From contig JAKISR010000004.1 in assembly GCA_021648465.1 (NCBI GenBank), forward strand, positions 1 to 64,000: a stretch of DNA of 64,000 nucleotides. Reading direction: 5' to 3'. Positions 42,899 to 52,357 of this stretch are shown one piece after another. Source of the stretch: Sulfurimonas sp. (lineage in GTDB: Bacteria > Campylobacterota > Campylobacteria > Campylobacterales > Sulfurimonadaceae). Both the position numbers and the translations under genes were made by a program. Position 1 is the stretch's first letter; each line of letters begins with the position of its first letter. The notes under the pieces were generated by a model. That model was given only the letters and a program-made list of their open reading frames with translations, was not told where the DNA came from and did no database searches.

Positions 42899-43387
42899 TT
42901 AACGAGATAAATAAAAATTTAAATAAGCTGTTGTTGCATCATATGTTAGTTCATATTGATTTGAAGAAAATGTAGTATTTAAGTCAGTTAAAGCTTCATC
43001 ATTGGTTGAATTAATAGGAGTTGTTGTACTAAAATAAAATTCATTTCCATTTTGTGTTGCTTTATAAGATGTAAAATTTGATAACTCTGTTGGTATAAAA
43101 CTTCCTTTTCCACCATCGAGCTGATAAGGGGTAGTTGTATTACATTCAAGAGTATTTAAAAGAGTATCACTAGCTAATGTACCACCACTTTGAATGGGAA
43201 ATACATTACTATACTCTTTGCATTGTAAAATAATTGAGGTAATAATATTAAAATGTGATTGTAGTTGAGTTTTGATATTTTCTTTTGAAATTGTTTTTGT
43301 ATCTAGATAAAAAGATGCAGTATATGCCATAACCCCAGCAAGGGCTACGGCAATTAGGAGTTCTAGCAATGAAAATGCTTTACGCAA
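42899..43387 (-). CDS. Pseudopilin (type II secretion/type IV pilus type)
   Basis: A protein of 162 residues with leader MRKA and a type III signal (FSLLELLIAVALAGVMAY) with glutamate at +5 and alanine at -1, a rarer but accepted variant. The domain after the helix has two cysteines. It follows the preceding pseudopilin gene directly. Confidence 0.8.
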   Translation of the reverse strand: MRKAFSLLELLIAVALAGVMAYTASFYLDTKTISKENIKTQLQSHFNIITSIILQCKEYSNVFPIQSGGTLASDTLLNTLECNTTTPYQLDGGKGSFIPTELSNFTSYKATQNGNEFYFSTTTPINSTNDEALTDLNTTFSSNQYELTYDATTAYLNFYLSR

Positions 43388-44029
43388 TTAGTATATCTTT
43401 GTGATAAACAATAATTGAATCCCTGCGTTAGCTGTAGTACTATTACTATCCCAACAGAAGAAAGTATTTGCTGCATTAGCTGCTCCTGCACTTGTTGTAG
43501 TATTAAGGTCAGCCTCCACAACTGTAAAGTCAGTTACACCACTTGATGCGATATTATTAAGTGCATTACAATATTGTAACTTATCAACAACTGTACCTTG
43601 ATCAAGATTATAAGTAATTAATTGCTCATTGTTTGTAGTACCACCTTGTGAAGCTATTAGTGTGCTATTAATATCTTGCACATCTGTTTCAAGTACCCAA
43701 CCTGTAGATGACACCTCTAACATGCTCGATGGAACCTCTGTAATTATACGCTGATCAGCTAGTACACTAAGAGTTTGAGTAGTATTTACATCTACACCAA
43801 ACTTAATTCTATATAGTTCAAGTGCATTTTTTAATTGAGATGCTTGATCAATTAAAACAGCAACTTTAATCTGTTTTGCAGCTAGTGATGTATCAAAGTA
43901 GTTTTTATAAAAGTTGTAACCAACTGATGATAAAATACCTAGCATAATAACAGCAACTAGCATCTCCATTAAAGAGAGACCTTTTCTCATTCCCTTATGA
44001 CTTCTTGTCATGTTACTTCCTTGTTTCAT
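43388..44029 (-). CDS. Pseudopilin or major pilin candidate
   Basis: A protein of 213 residues. The class III signal is MRKG followed by LSLMEMLVAVIMLGILSSVGYNFYK. The first ATG gives an unusual leader of 17 residues; the ATG at 44011, with AAGGAAG before it, gives a leader of 11 and is a good alternative. It is the first of the pseudopilin genes in the operon direction. Confidence 0.78.
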   Translation of the reverse strand: MKQGSNMTRSHKGMRKGLSLMEMLVAVIMLGILSSVGYNFYKNYFDTSLAAKQIKVAVLIDQASQLKNALELYRIKFGVDVNTTQTLSVLADQRIITEVPSSMLEVSSTGWVLETDVQDINSTLIASQGGTTNNEQLITYNLDQGTVVDKLQYCNALNNIASSGVTDFTVVEADLNTTTSAGAANAANTFFCWDSNSTTANAGIQLLFITKIY

Positions 44030-44075
44030 GTTATGTCCTTTTTTTTCGTGTAGTTACACCTAATATCGGTAACTA

Positions 44076-44516
44076 TTATTTTAACTTTAGTAAGTAAGGC
44101 CTAATTTGTATTAAAAATCCAAAATTATCTTCGGTACACTCCTTTCCTAAGCAAGTAGATAGTAGATTTACTTCATCATTTTTCACTATGTTTAGTAGTC
44201 TTTTTAATAAAATATATGAAAAGCTATTGTGAATTGCTCCACGAATAACAATTATATTTTTTTGAACCTCTGCTATCGCATCTATATTTAGTTCTATTAT
44301 TATTTGGTTATACTCAAATACTTTTTCCTCCAATTCAATGGGATTTGCATACTGTACAATTGGTTTGCCAGCAATGCGTTTTAAGTCGTATAGTGACTTT
44401 ACCTCAGTCTTTACTATTTTATCTTTATAGATAATATCTAGATAGAAAAAATAGCTAGATACACTAATGGTGATTAGTATTAGAATGAAAAGAATAAGTA
44501 TATTATATTGTTTCAT
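44076..44516 (-). CDS. Single-helix membrane protein of the pilus cluster
   Basis: A protein of 146 residues with one N-terminal helix (about 7-28) and a small periplasmic domain. Its place between a PilN-like and a pilin gene, together with its single-helix layout, suggests a PilO/GspM-like alignment protein. No family motif was recognised. It overlaps the preceding gene by 14 bp. Confidence 0.55.
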   Translation of the reverse strand: MKQYNILILFILILITISVSSYFFYLDIIYKDKIVKTEVKSLYDLKRIAGKPIVQYANPIELEEKVFEYNQIIIELNIDAIAEVQKNIIVIRGAIHNSFSYILLKRLLNIVKNDEVNLLSTCLGKECTEDNFGFLIQIRPYLLKLK

Positions 44517-45297
44517 AACAGTAATTCACCGTACCTTTTTCATAATCTTTATTTTGAATTTTTATATTCTTAGGAAGTTTATTTATGAAAGAATCAATCT
44601 CTTGGGCTTGAATTTTTACACAAATACTATTGTTATTGTATTTCATTTGAGATAGTTTTGCTTTTGTTGCTTTTGTTATATACTCAATATCTTCTAAAGC
44701 TGCAACAATATCAATTTTTTCAACAATTTTTTCAGATTTTTTAAACTCATTTCTTACAATAGTTTTATATTGACTAGCTAGAGATTCTTTATTACCTGTA
44801 TTAATTTTTGTATCTTGCATGTAGTAAAAACCACTAGAGAAGATTGTAGTAGTTAAGAGGATTGTAAACCCTAGTGAGATGAAACCTGCTTTTGCACTGC
44901 GATTAGTTTTATCTAAATTAAACGAAACAAGTTTAACTCCATCTGCGTTGTCAACAAAAGTTGTATCATACCCTCTCTCTTGCGCAAACTCTTTTGGTTT
45001 ATCTAAAATATAATCAATAATTCTTTTATACTCACAAAGTACACCAACATATTTATAATCTAATTCAAAAATAATTACAGTTCTATTTTCACACTCTGAT
45101 ACTTTTTTAAGAATATTTTCTTGCACAATCTTATCTTTTGGTAAAAAAGCTATGAAATTAATGCAGGTAGATGATTTTCTTACTGATATCTTCATTGCAG
45201 GAGAATCAAGATCATGTCGAGCTAGTTCATATATACGATCTCTTATTTGATTAGAGTTTTTTGTTGATTCAATACATCCTGCTGTAAAAATTGCCAT
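44503..45297 (-). CDS. PilN/GspL-like single-span protein
   Basis: A protein of 264 residues with a cytoplasmic first half, one membrane helix (about 137-158) and a periplasmic second half (about 159-264). This layout suits GspL/PilN-type proteins that link the ATPase to the periplasmic channel, but no signature is recognised. It lies between the secretin gene (10 bp) and the next gene (14-bp overlap). Confidence 0.5.
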   Translation of the reverse strand: MAIFTAGCIESTKNSNQIRDRIYELARHDLDSPAMKISVRKSSTCINFIAFLPKDKIVQENILKKVSECENRTVIIFELDYKYVGVLCEYKRIIDYILDKPKEFAQERGYDTTFVDNADGVKLVSFNLDKTNRSAKAGFISLGFTILLTTTIFSSGFYYMQDTKINTGNKESLASQYKTIVRNEFKKSEKIVEKIDIVAALEDIEYITKATKAKLSQMKYNNNSICVKIQAQEIDSFINKLPKNIKIQNKDYEKGTVNYCYETI

Positions 45298-45306
45298 ATT
45301 AATTTA

Positions 45307-46809
45307 TCACTTCATCACATACTTAATAACTCTAGGAGTTACAATAATAACCATTTCACTTTTGGTGATACCTTCATGCTCACTTCCACCTAGTATTCGC
45401 GCACTTGTATTAGCAATGCCAGGTATTCCTTTGTACCCTTTATCAATTTTATTTCTAAAGAGTCCAGATATAACAATTGGAACACCAGGTTGAACTCTTA
45501 TAGTATTTTTAATATTTTTTTTATGTATTCTAGGTTGAGAATATGTTGCATCTCCAACATTGAAATCACTATAACCAGTAATATCACTAATCTCTATATC
45601 AACATTTGTGATGATAGTTTCATCCATAATATTAGAATTTAATATAATCTTTAATCCACTTAATGCTGTTGCACTCTCGGTTGATGTTTTAATACCATAA
45701 TCTCCAACTGCTGTAGAAGTTAGTGTTTTAATATATGGCTCTTCTTGTCCATCAACTAATGTTACATCAGTGCCAGCAATTCCAAGTAATTTAGGTCTTT
45801 GAATACTCTCAACCTTTCCAAATTGTGATAGAGCTTCAGCTATCATGGATCCAGACATTAAAGTAGAATTAAATATTGCACTTAGATTTGACGCTGTAGT
45901 AGTTGCACCAACTGATCCAAAAGAAGAAGATGCAGAAGAGGATAAACCAACAGTTCTATCACTATTCGTTGGAAGTAGACTCCAATTTATACCTAGGCTA
46001 TAATTATCTTTAAGTGCTACATCATAAATCTCTATGTCATACTCTATTACATAAAGATTATTTCTAAGAATAACAAGGTATTTCATAATATCTTGATACT
46101 CTTTTTCTTTTGCAGAAAAAGTAATTGTTGATGTGATAGAATCATTAACAGTATTAATAGCACCTAAGCTTGAAAGTGTTTTTTGTATCTGAGATGACAA
46201 ACCACTTAATGATGGAATTTTAAGAGTGACCGTTCTCGTAGACCCAAGATAGTATGTATTGTCATCATATGATATACTTAATTTATTTCCAACAGTTTTT
46301 TTAAGTAATCTACCAAATCCAATATCAGATGCAGATATGTATACTTTTGATGTAGTGATTTCATAATCACTTATTCTATTAATAGCTTCGGTGGCTCTTC
46401 CAGTTAATCCTGTTTTTCTTAATGTATTATTATTATTATAATTATTATTATTATAATTATTATTATTATAATTATTATTATTATAATTATTTTGTTTATG
46501 TTGAAAAATTATATTTTGATTTGTTGCTTCTGTGATTAATGCAATAACATCATTTAATTCAGCACCAAGAATTTTAATACGTTTTATTTGTTCATTATCA
46601 GGAATATCTGATTTAAATATTTGAAAATTTTCAGAATCAACTTCTATAGTTTTTATAGCAGATTCTAAAGGTATAATTCTTTTTGATTCATTAAAATCTT
46701 TTCGTAATTCTTCTTTTAATATTTCATTTTTATATTGACTGCTTGAATTACACCCTTGCAGTAAAAATATAGTTATTAGAAAAAATAATAAAAAAGAGAA
46801 TTTATCCAT
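45307..46809 (-). CDS. Secretin (PilQ/GspD/MshL type), lipoprotein
   Basis: A protein of 500 residues with a lipobox (FLLQGCNS, cysteine at 20), an N-domain with an asparagine-tyrosine repeat (about 108-128) and a C-terminal secretin domain. The secretin domain has GLKIILNSNIMDE, IRVQPGVPIVISGLFRNK, GIPGIA and IIVTPRVI at the end. It should form the outer-membrane ring for the pilus or pseudopilus. The lipid anchor and short length resemble MshL. Confidence 0.85.
   Translation of the reverse strand: MDKFSFLLFFLITIFLLQGCNSSSQYKNEILKEELRKDFNESKRIIPLESAIKTIEVDSENFQIFKSDIPDNEQIKRIKILGAELNDVIALITEATNQNIIFQHKQNNYNNNNYNNNNYNNNNYNNNNTLRKTGLTGRATEAINRISDYEITTSKVYISASDIGFGRLLKKTVGNKLSISYDDNTYYLGSTRTVTLKIPSLSGLSSQIQKTLSSLGAINTVNDSITSTITFSAKEKEYQDIMKYLVILRNNLYVIEYDIEIYDVALKDNYSLGINWSLLPTNSDRTVGLSSSASSSFGSVGATTTASNLSAIFNSTLMSGSMIAEALSQFGKVESIQRPKLLGIAGTDVTLVDGQEEPYIKTLTSTAVGDYGIKTSTESATALSGLKIILNSNIMDETIITNVDIEISDITGYSDFNVGDATYSQPRIHKKNIKNTIRVQPGVPIVISGLFRNKIDKGYKGIPGIANTSARILGGSEHEGITKSEMVIIVTPRVIKYVMK
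46426..46485. repeat. 15-bp tandem repeat in the secretin gene
   Basis: ATTATTATTATTATA is repeated four times, with a partial fifth copy to about 46491. On the coding strand it gives runs of NNNNY. The unit is a multiple of three, so copy-number change alters linker length without breaking the frame. Confidence 0.93.
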
Positions 46810-46811
46810 TA

Positions 46812-47204
46812 TTAATTCTGCTTTTCATCAGAAGTGAAATATACAGTCTGAACTCTGCAATGCTTATCACTTACTAAAATATAATTACTTGTTATTTTAG
46901 TTATTTTAAATATTTTTTCATTTAAATAAAGTGAATCATTTTTTTTAATAACTATATTTTTTTCATCAAAATTAACTAGAGCAAATTTGCCTTTTGTACT
47001 CTCAATAAAACCAGAATAAGTCATATTAATGTTTTGTCTTGTTGGGATTGGTTTTGGCTTTGGTTTTGGTTTTTGTATGATTATTTTAACCTCTTGTTTT
47101 TGGACTGTAGGTTTTGGAGGAAGAGTTTTATCAGAGAAAAAAGGATTATATGAGGCATATATAAATGTTGGCAATATAGCAAGTATTACAAATATTTTTT
47201 GCAT
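46812..47204 (-). CDS. PilP-like periplasmic protein
   Basis: A protein of 130 residues with a signal peptide (1-17), a proline/lysine-rich linker (about 28-57, KPKPKPKPIP) and a small beta domain (YSGFIESTKGKFALVNFDEKN, then LNEKIFKITKITSNYILV). This is the layout of PilP/GspC-like proteins that bind the secretin. It is first in the cluster, 2 bp before the secretin gene. Confidence 0.6.
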   Translation of the reverse strand: MQKIFVILAILPTFIYASYNPFFSDKTLPPKPTVQKQEVKIIIQKPKPKPKPIPTRQNINMTYSGFIESTKGKFALVNFDEKNIVIKKNDSLYLNEKIFKITKITSNYILVSDKHCRVQTVYFTSDEKQN

Positions 47205-47283
47205 AATACACTTCCCTATTTAATTATTATAAATAGTAACAGCAAAAAGCATACCAATAATAGGTTAATTTTATGGAATTAAT

Positions 47284-48750
47284 TTAGTAGATGAATTTTA
47301 TAGTGATATTGTTTGTTAAATCTATTTTTTTTAAACTTTCTTTTGCTAAATATAAACTATTTTTAGAGTTTATTTCAAATATATCATTTTTAAATGCAAT
47401 ATTAAAATCAATATTTTTAGGTTGATGACTTAATAAAGAGATGCTTATTGATAAGAGAGAACTAAGATAGTTTAAACTATCAATATTTGGAAGTAAGTTC
47501 TTATATTTTTGGATATGTGAAGATGAAGGTAGTTTTCTTTTTGCATATTTAATTAAAGTAGCTATTAATGTGGTCTGTTTATGAGTGAAACCAAACTCTA
47601 ACGCATCTTGAATTAAATGATAGCTATGTTTATATTGTGAGTAAAAATGCATATTAGACCCACTCATACATAATTTAGCGGCAACAGCTAATTCATAACG
47701 GTATTTTTTATCTATATCTAATTTTTCATGAGATATATCAAAAAGAGATTTGGCAACTTTACATAATTGGTTTGAATAAGCAATGTTATCGATATGAGAA
47801 TCAAGAATATAACGTACCGAAGTATTATAATTATTTGGGAGCTTATCTTTAGAGTTTCTTAGCATATCTGCTAAATAAACACCTTCCCTCACTCCTACCC
47901 CACTTGTAATTAAAGTTTTAATTTTAATTTTAATTATTATTCTTTGTAGAATTAAAGCACCTGGTTTTATAACATCAAGTCTATTCTTTTTAATATTTAA
48001 GTTTTTTAAATCATCTTCATTAGAATTTAAAATTATTGTTAAGAATTTATCAAATTCTTCATAATTAGATTCATAAGCGTGTAATTTCTTAAACGGATAA
48101 TTATTGAATTTCATCAAAGCCATAGAGATTGCTCTAAATGTTCCACCGATTCCAATAAGATTAACTGCTTTTATAGAGTTAAGTTCTATTAGTTTAGAAT
48201 CTATATATTTTATCGCTCCATCCAAATCATTATTATCAAAAAAAAGTTCTTTGATTCGAACGGTACCAAGGCTTAAAGAGATATTGTTTTTTATGTCTTT
48301 TTCATTAATGAGTGAAAATTCAGTTGAACCTCCACCTATATCTACGCTTAAAGCATTGTTTTGTTTAGGCAAGAGATTTGCGCAAGCGATAGCACCTAAA
48401 TAAGATTCCCTTTTACCATCAATAATCTTTATTTTTAAACCAAGAGAGTTTTTAACTCTTAAGATAAAGTTTTTTTTATTTGGTGCATCTCTTAGAGCTG
48501 AAGTGGCAACACACAAAGTTTTTCTTGCTTTATAGGATGAGATAATTGTAATGAAGTTACTTAAGGAGTCTAAAGCTCTTTGCATTGGAACTTCTTGAAG
48601 GCTATTACCGTTTTGGTATGCTCCTTCAGATAATCTTACTCTACTCTTTGTTTCATATAGTATATGAAAAGCAAAGCGAGAAGTTTTTTCATAAACAACC
48701 ATTCTAATTGAATTAGAACCAATGTCTATAACTGCTACTCTTTTAGCCAT
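47284..48750 (-). CDS. ppx: Ppx/GppA family exopolyphosphatase
   Basis: A protein of 488 residues with the actin-like ATPase start VAVIDIGSNSIRMVVYE, the phosphate loop VDIGGGSTEF and an HD-type C-terminal part. Ppx hydrolyses polyphosphate and GppA hydrolyses pppGpp; sequence does not separate these. It follows the ferredoxin gene by 9 bp. Confidence 0.9.
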   Translation of the reverse strand: MAKRVAVIDIGSNSIRMVVYEKTSRFAFHILYETKSRVRLSEGAYQNGNSLQEVPMQRALDSLSNFITIISSYKARKTLCVATSALRDAPNKKNFILRVKNSLGLKIKIIDGKRESYLGAIACANLLPKQNNALSVDIGGGSTEFSLINEKDIKNNISLSLGTVRIKELFFDNNDLDGAIKYIDSKLIELNSIKAVNLIGIGGTFRAISMALMKFNNYPFKKLHAYESNYEEFDKFLTIILNSNEDDLKNLNIKKNRLDVIKPGALILQRIIIKIKIKTLITSGVGVREGVYLADMLRNSKDKLPNNYNTSVRYILDSHIDNIAYSNQLCKVAKSLFDISHEKLDIDKKYRYELAVAAKLCMSGSNMHFYSQYKHSYHLIQDALEFGFTHKQTTLIATLIKYAKRKLPSSSHIQKYKNLLPNIDSLNYLSSLLSISISLLSHQPKNIDFNIAFKNDIFEINSKNSLYLAKESLKKIDLTNNITIKFIY

Positions 48751-48759
48751 CTTCTTAGG

Positions 48760-49011
48760 TTATTCTTCTATCTCTAAGTTTTTATATTTAAATTGTAATT
48801 CTGCAATTGATTCCACATTATCTTTATCAGGAACTATACAATCAACAGGGCATACAGAGATACAAGCAGGTTCATTATAGACATTTACACACTCTGTACA
48901 TCTATCAGGATCAATATAGTAAATGGGGTCTCCCTCTTCAATAGCTATAGTCGGGCATTCTTCACGACATGCATCACACGCAATACACTCATCATTTATT
49001 AGTAAAGCCAT
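48760..49011 (-). CDS. 2[4Fe-4S] ferredoxin, YfhL-like
   Basis: A protein of 83 residues. The first cluster motif is CIACDACREEC (C9-C19) and the second is CTECVNVYNEPACISVC (C38-C54), with CPVDC extending it. The eight-residue gap in the second motif is typical of YfhL-type ferredoxins. It may serve low-potential reactions such as the reductive TCA cycle, but the partner is unknown. Confidence 0.9.
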   Translation of the reverse strand: MALLINDECIACDACREECPTIAIEEGDPIYYIDPDRCTECVNVYNEPACISVCPVDCIVPDKDNVESIAELQFKYKNLEIEE

Positions 49012-49120
49012 TAAGTTACCTTATAATTATTTGTTTATATTGAATATATAAAAGTATATATTTATTATGTGTTCGATTTATATCAGAATAAAGCTTTAGT
49101 ATTTTTTAAATTTCTTATTT

Positions 49121-50422
49121 TTATCTACTTATAGGTAATATACATGAAAGTTTTGAATTTAAATTTATAGAAGCTATTGTTCCAGTAATTCCATCTGCTC
49201 TATTTTTAATACTTATTTTAGCACCCAAACCATCTGCAGCACCTTTGGCTAAAAATAATCCAAGCCCAACACCTTGTTTATTACCTTGTCTTTTAAATGG
49301 TGCAAATAAATCAACACTTTCATCTATCCCACATCCTTCATCAATCACCTCAATAAGAAGCCCATAATCATTTTGAGAGCTTTGCAATATTACTTTTTTA
49401 TCTTTAGGAGTAAATTTTAGAGAGTTTTGTAAGAAATTTTGAACTATTTGATTAAGTAGTCCAATTTGAAGAATAGCCATAAAACCATTAGGCTCAAAAC
49501 TCATTTCAAGTTCTTTATGCTCATTTTCGGCAAGAAGTTTAAAGTCATTAGCTTTTTTGCGAAGAACATCAATGACATCAACCTCAACAGGTTTTTCTAA
49601 TTGTACCCCCTCTTGACGCCCTATGTTTAATATATTAGATACTATGATGTTCATCTCATCAATAGTCTTATTCGTTGCGTTAAGAGCCTCTATATACTCT
49701 TTAGAGCTTCTTTTTTTTATAAGTGTTACTTGGTTTTTTAGTTTTATAACTGCAAGTGGAGTTTTAAGCTCATGAGCAGTACCAATAAAAAGCTCTTTTT
49801 GATATTTTACAAAATTCTGTATTCTTGAGATAAGATGATTGATAGTAGTGCCTAGCGGTTCAAACTCTTCAGGAAGTTCTTCAATTTTTATGGGAGCTAT
49901 TAAGTGTTCATTCATATCAGATAGTTTTTTAGTTAATGTTTTTACTGGGGAAACAAGCATTTTTGATAATCCAACAGCATAAATTATTACAAGTAAAAAA
50001 CCAGCAATATTAATTACAAAAAGATAATTAAGTATTTTTTTTAATAAAGCTTTTGTGTTAGTAATTTCTTTAGTGATTTTAAGATAGTTTAGTTCATCTG
50101 CATTAAATGGATATAAAATTGTAAGAAATATTTTATTATCTTTTGTTATCTCATAAAAATCATCATAAAAAAAGTTTTTCTTAAGTTGAATTATTTCAAG
50201 GTTTAATCCTGCATAAATATCAGATGGTGATATATGAGAATCATATAAAGATTTATCTTCTACAATATTTTTTGCATATGTAAGAAGTTCTTGATGTTTT
50301 TCATTAAGTATAGATTTTTCTATATAAAAATATAACAATGATGAAAATATAAAAATAAGGGAGGCTGAAGCGAAAATAAGTTGGATTAGAAAGCTTTGTC
50401 TAATACTGCTTTTAAATAACAT
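49121..50422 (-). CDS. Sensor histidine kinase
   Basis: A protein of 433 residues with two helices (about 13-33 and 133-155) bounding a periplasmic domain, then HAMP, the H-box TAHELKTPLAVIK, the N-box NQIVQNFLQNSLKF and the G-boxes DEGCGI and GVGLGLFLAKGA. It should phosphorylate the response regulator encoded upstream. A hairpin separates the two. Confidence 0.92.
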   Translation of the reverse strand: MLFKSSIRQSFLIQLIFASASLIFIFSSLLYFYIEKSILNEKHQELLTYAKNIVEDKSLYDSHISPSDIYAGLNLEIIQLKKNFFYDDFYEITKDNKIFLTILYPFNADELNYLKITKEITNTKALLKKILNYLFVINIAGFLLVIIYAVGLSKMLVSPVKTLTKKLSDMNEHLIAPIKIEELPEEFEPLGTTINHLISRIQNFVKYQKELFIGTAHELKTPLAVIKLKNQVTLIKKRSSKEYIEALNATNKTIDEMNIIVSNILNIGRQEGVQLEKPVEVDVIDVLRKKANDFKLLAENEHKELEMSFEPNGFMAILQIGLLNQIVQNFLQNSLKFTPKDKKVILQSSQNDYGLLIEVIDEGCGIDESVDLFAPFKRQGNKQGVGLGLFLAKGAADGLGAKISIKNRADGITGTIASINLNSKLSCILPISR

Positions 50423-50482
50423 TTTTTTACCTATAGAACAAATTTTTGTAATTATAGCTAATTAAGGGAGTTTTTAAATACG

Positions 50483-50500
50483 GCCTGAAGAGATTCAGGC
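50483..50500. terminator. GC-rich hairpin between response regulator and kinase
   Basis: GCCTGAA (50483-50489) pairs with TTCAGGC (50494-50500) around a GAGA loop, 15 bp past the regulator stop. Only TATTT follows on the operon strand, so it may be a partial terminator that lowers kinase expression, or an mRNA end. Confidence 0.55.
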
Positions 50501-50514
50501 TGGTTTAAGTGATA

Positions 50515-51189
50515 TTAACTAATCTCTTTTGGGAAACAGAAACGGTAACCACGACGACGAACAGTTTCGATAGTTGTGATGTTTAGAGGTTTATCCATTT
50601 TTTGGCGAATTTGATTAATTGCTACTTCAATCACATTTGGAGTCACTAGTTCAGGCTCTTCCCATATAGCATCTAAAAGTTGTTCTTTAGACACAATTTG
50701 ATCGCGGTGACGAGCTAAGTGAGTAAGAACTTCAAAAGGTTTACCTTTTAGCTCAATGTCTTGCTCTTTATACGTGATTTTTTCTTCTTCTGGGTTGATT
50801 GTTAAATCTTCAATCTCAATTATGTTAGATCCACCAAAACGAAGACGAGCTTCAAGACGGGCAATTAAAACATCAAAATCAAATGGTTTTCTGATATAAT
50901 CATCCGCACCAGCACGAAGAGCTTCAATTTCACTTTCATTATCATCTCTTGCTGATAAAACAATTACAGAAGTTTTAGGAGTATTAGTTTTAATATCACC
51001 AATAATATCTATTGAGTTGCCATCTGGAAGCATCCAATCCATAAGTACTAAATCATAATTACGAATATCTAAGTAGTACTCACCGTCTTTTAAAGTCTCT
51101 ACAACATCACTTTGGTAACCAAATTCTTTTAGTCCCTCAGCAAGCATTTTATTTAAAGTAATTTCATCTTCTATAATAAGAATACGCAT
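50515..51189 (-). CDS. OmpR-family response regulator
   Basis: A protein of 224 residues: receiver with acid pair DE near 8-9, acceptor aspartate in LVLMDWMLPDG near 51 and KPF lysine near 101, then a winged-helix output domain ending TVRRRGYRFCF. All phosphorylation residues are present, unlike the atypical HP1043-type regulators of Helicobacter. It is transcribed before the histidine kinase. Confidence 0.93.
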   Translation of the reverse strand: MRILIIEDEITLNKMLAEGLKEFGYQSDVVETLKDGEYYLDIRNYDLVLMDWMLPDGNSIDIIGDIKTNTPKTSVIVLSARDDNESEIEALRAGADDYIRKPFDFDVLIARLEARLRFGGSNIIEIEDLTINPEEEKITYKEQDIELKGKPFEVLTHLARHRDQIVSKEQLLDAIWEEPELVTPNVIEVAINQIRQKMDKPLNITTIETVRRRGYRFCFPKEIS

Positions 51190-51290
51190 TATTTATGTCC
51201 TATAATTGAATATTTTGGCGGAATGATATCATAATTTTAGCTAACTTTAAAGTTTTTTTCAATTTTTTTTAATAAATTTTTAAATTATAA

Positions 51291-51620
51291 TTAAGATTTG
51301 ATTTTATTAAAATTACTTACACTTACCTTGCAGTCGGGAATAATTGATGGCTTTGTTATCTTTAAATTAATACTTTTTATTGATGAAAATTCTTTAAGTA
51401 ACTTTAAATTTATACTATTTATTGCATCTTCTATAAGTAAAAATTTATTTTTAATCATCATTCCTTTGATTATCTGAACTATTTCTGCATAATTTATGAA
51501 GCCATTTTCATTATTATAGTCAATTTGAAGATTTATTATAATATCTTGTATAGTTGTTCTTTCAAAATCTAAAATTCCAATAATACATTGAAATTTTAAA
51601 TCTTCAATATGAATTATCAT
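51291..51620 (-). CDS. folB: Dihydroneopterin aldolase-like protein
   Basis: A protein of 109 residues if begun at ATG 51620 (MIIHIEDLKFQCIIGIL). A GTG at 51650 would overlap plsY and add ten residues that do not fit the family. The fold pattern (GILDFERTTIQDIIINLQIDY, then INLKITKPSIIPDCKVSVS) matches FolB, which splits dihydroneopterin to 6-hydroxymethyl-dihydropterin in folate synthesis. It follows plsY by 7 bp. Confidence 0.8.
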   Translation of the reverse strand: MIIHIEDLKFQCIIGILDFERTTIQDIIINLQIDYNNENGFINYAEIVQIIKGMMIKNKFLLIEDAINSINLKLLKEFSSIKSINLKITKPSIIPDCKVSVSNFNKIKS

Positions 51621-51627
51621 AATATTT

Positions 51628-52242
51628 TTAAACCATTCTTTTTTCCTCACCCCTGATTAATCGGATGATATTTGGAATATGTTTATAAAAAATAACAAAA
51701 CCGATTAAGACAACAGGGGTGTGTGCCATATCAGGGTGAATAATAAAACTAGCAACAATAAGGGATGATACTGCAGTCAAGGATGAAAGTGAGGATATTT
51801 TTATAACTTTTGCACCTACCGCCCAAACAAAAAGGGCAATTATTGTTTCAAGTGGAAGCATAAACATCATAACTCCCATCCCTGTTGCTACACCTTTTCC
51901 ACCTTCAAATTTAAGATATGGAGAAAAACAGTGACCAACAACAGATATAACGGCTATTCCCCAAAGTGTTGCTTCACTTAATCCCATAAAATATGCAATG
52001 GTTAAAACTAAAATACCCTTTAGGCCATCAAGAACTAATGTAGCAGCTCCAAGTTTTTTTGCTAAAGTTGGATTTTTCTTTTTAATAACCCTTAAAACAT
52101 TTGTAGCACCTATGCTACCACTACCACTTTTCTTTACATCTACACCAGCAAATTTTTTAGCGATTAGTAGACCGAATGGAATACCGCCAATCAAATATGC
52201 AAGTATAAAAAATTGAACATTAGTGTTAAATAAAAAGTCCAT
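51628..52242 (-). CDS. plsY: Glycerol-3-phosphate acyltransferase PlsY
   Basis: A protein of 204 residues with five or so helices and the three PlsY motifs: GSGSIGATNVLR, a KGGKGVATG-like FEGGKGVATGMGV, and HIPNIIRLIRGEE near the end. It transfers an acyl group from acyl phosphate to glycerol-3-phosphate in the first step of phospholipid synthesis. Confidence 0.95.
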   Translation of the reverse strand: MDFLFNTNVQFFILAYLIGGIPFGLLIAKKFAGVDVKKSGSGSIGATNVLRVIKKKNPTLAKKLGAATLVLDGLKGILVLTIAYFMGLSEATLWGIAVISVVGHCFSPYLKFEGGKGVATGMGVMMFMLPLETIIALFVWAVGAKVIKISSLSSLTAVSSLIVASFIIHPDMAHTPVVLIGFVIFYKHIPNIIRLIRGEEKRMV

Positions 52243-52357
52243 TTATTCCCTTAAAAAAATTTATGGCATTTTATCATATATTTATTAGCACACCAACCAA
52301 ACAAAGGAAAAGAAAAATATTTAGCAGTGTAGCATTTGGTTAAATTAAATGTATCTT

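Noticed and set aside
46426..46491. Short repeats as a CRISPR array
   Set aside because: The units are directly adjacent without spacers and code for an in-frame amino-acid run in the secretin.
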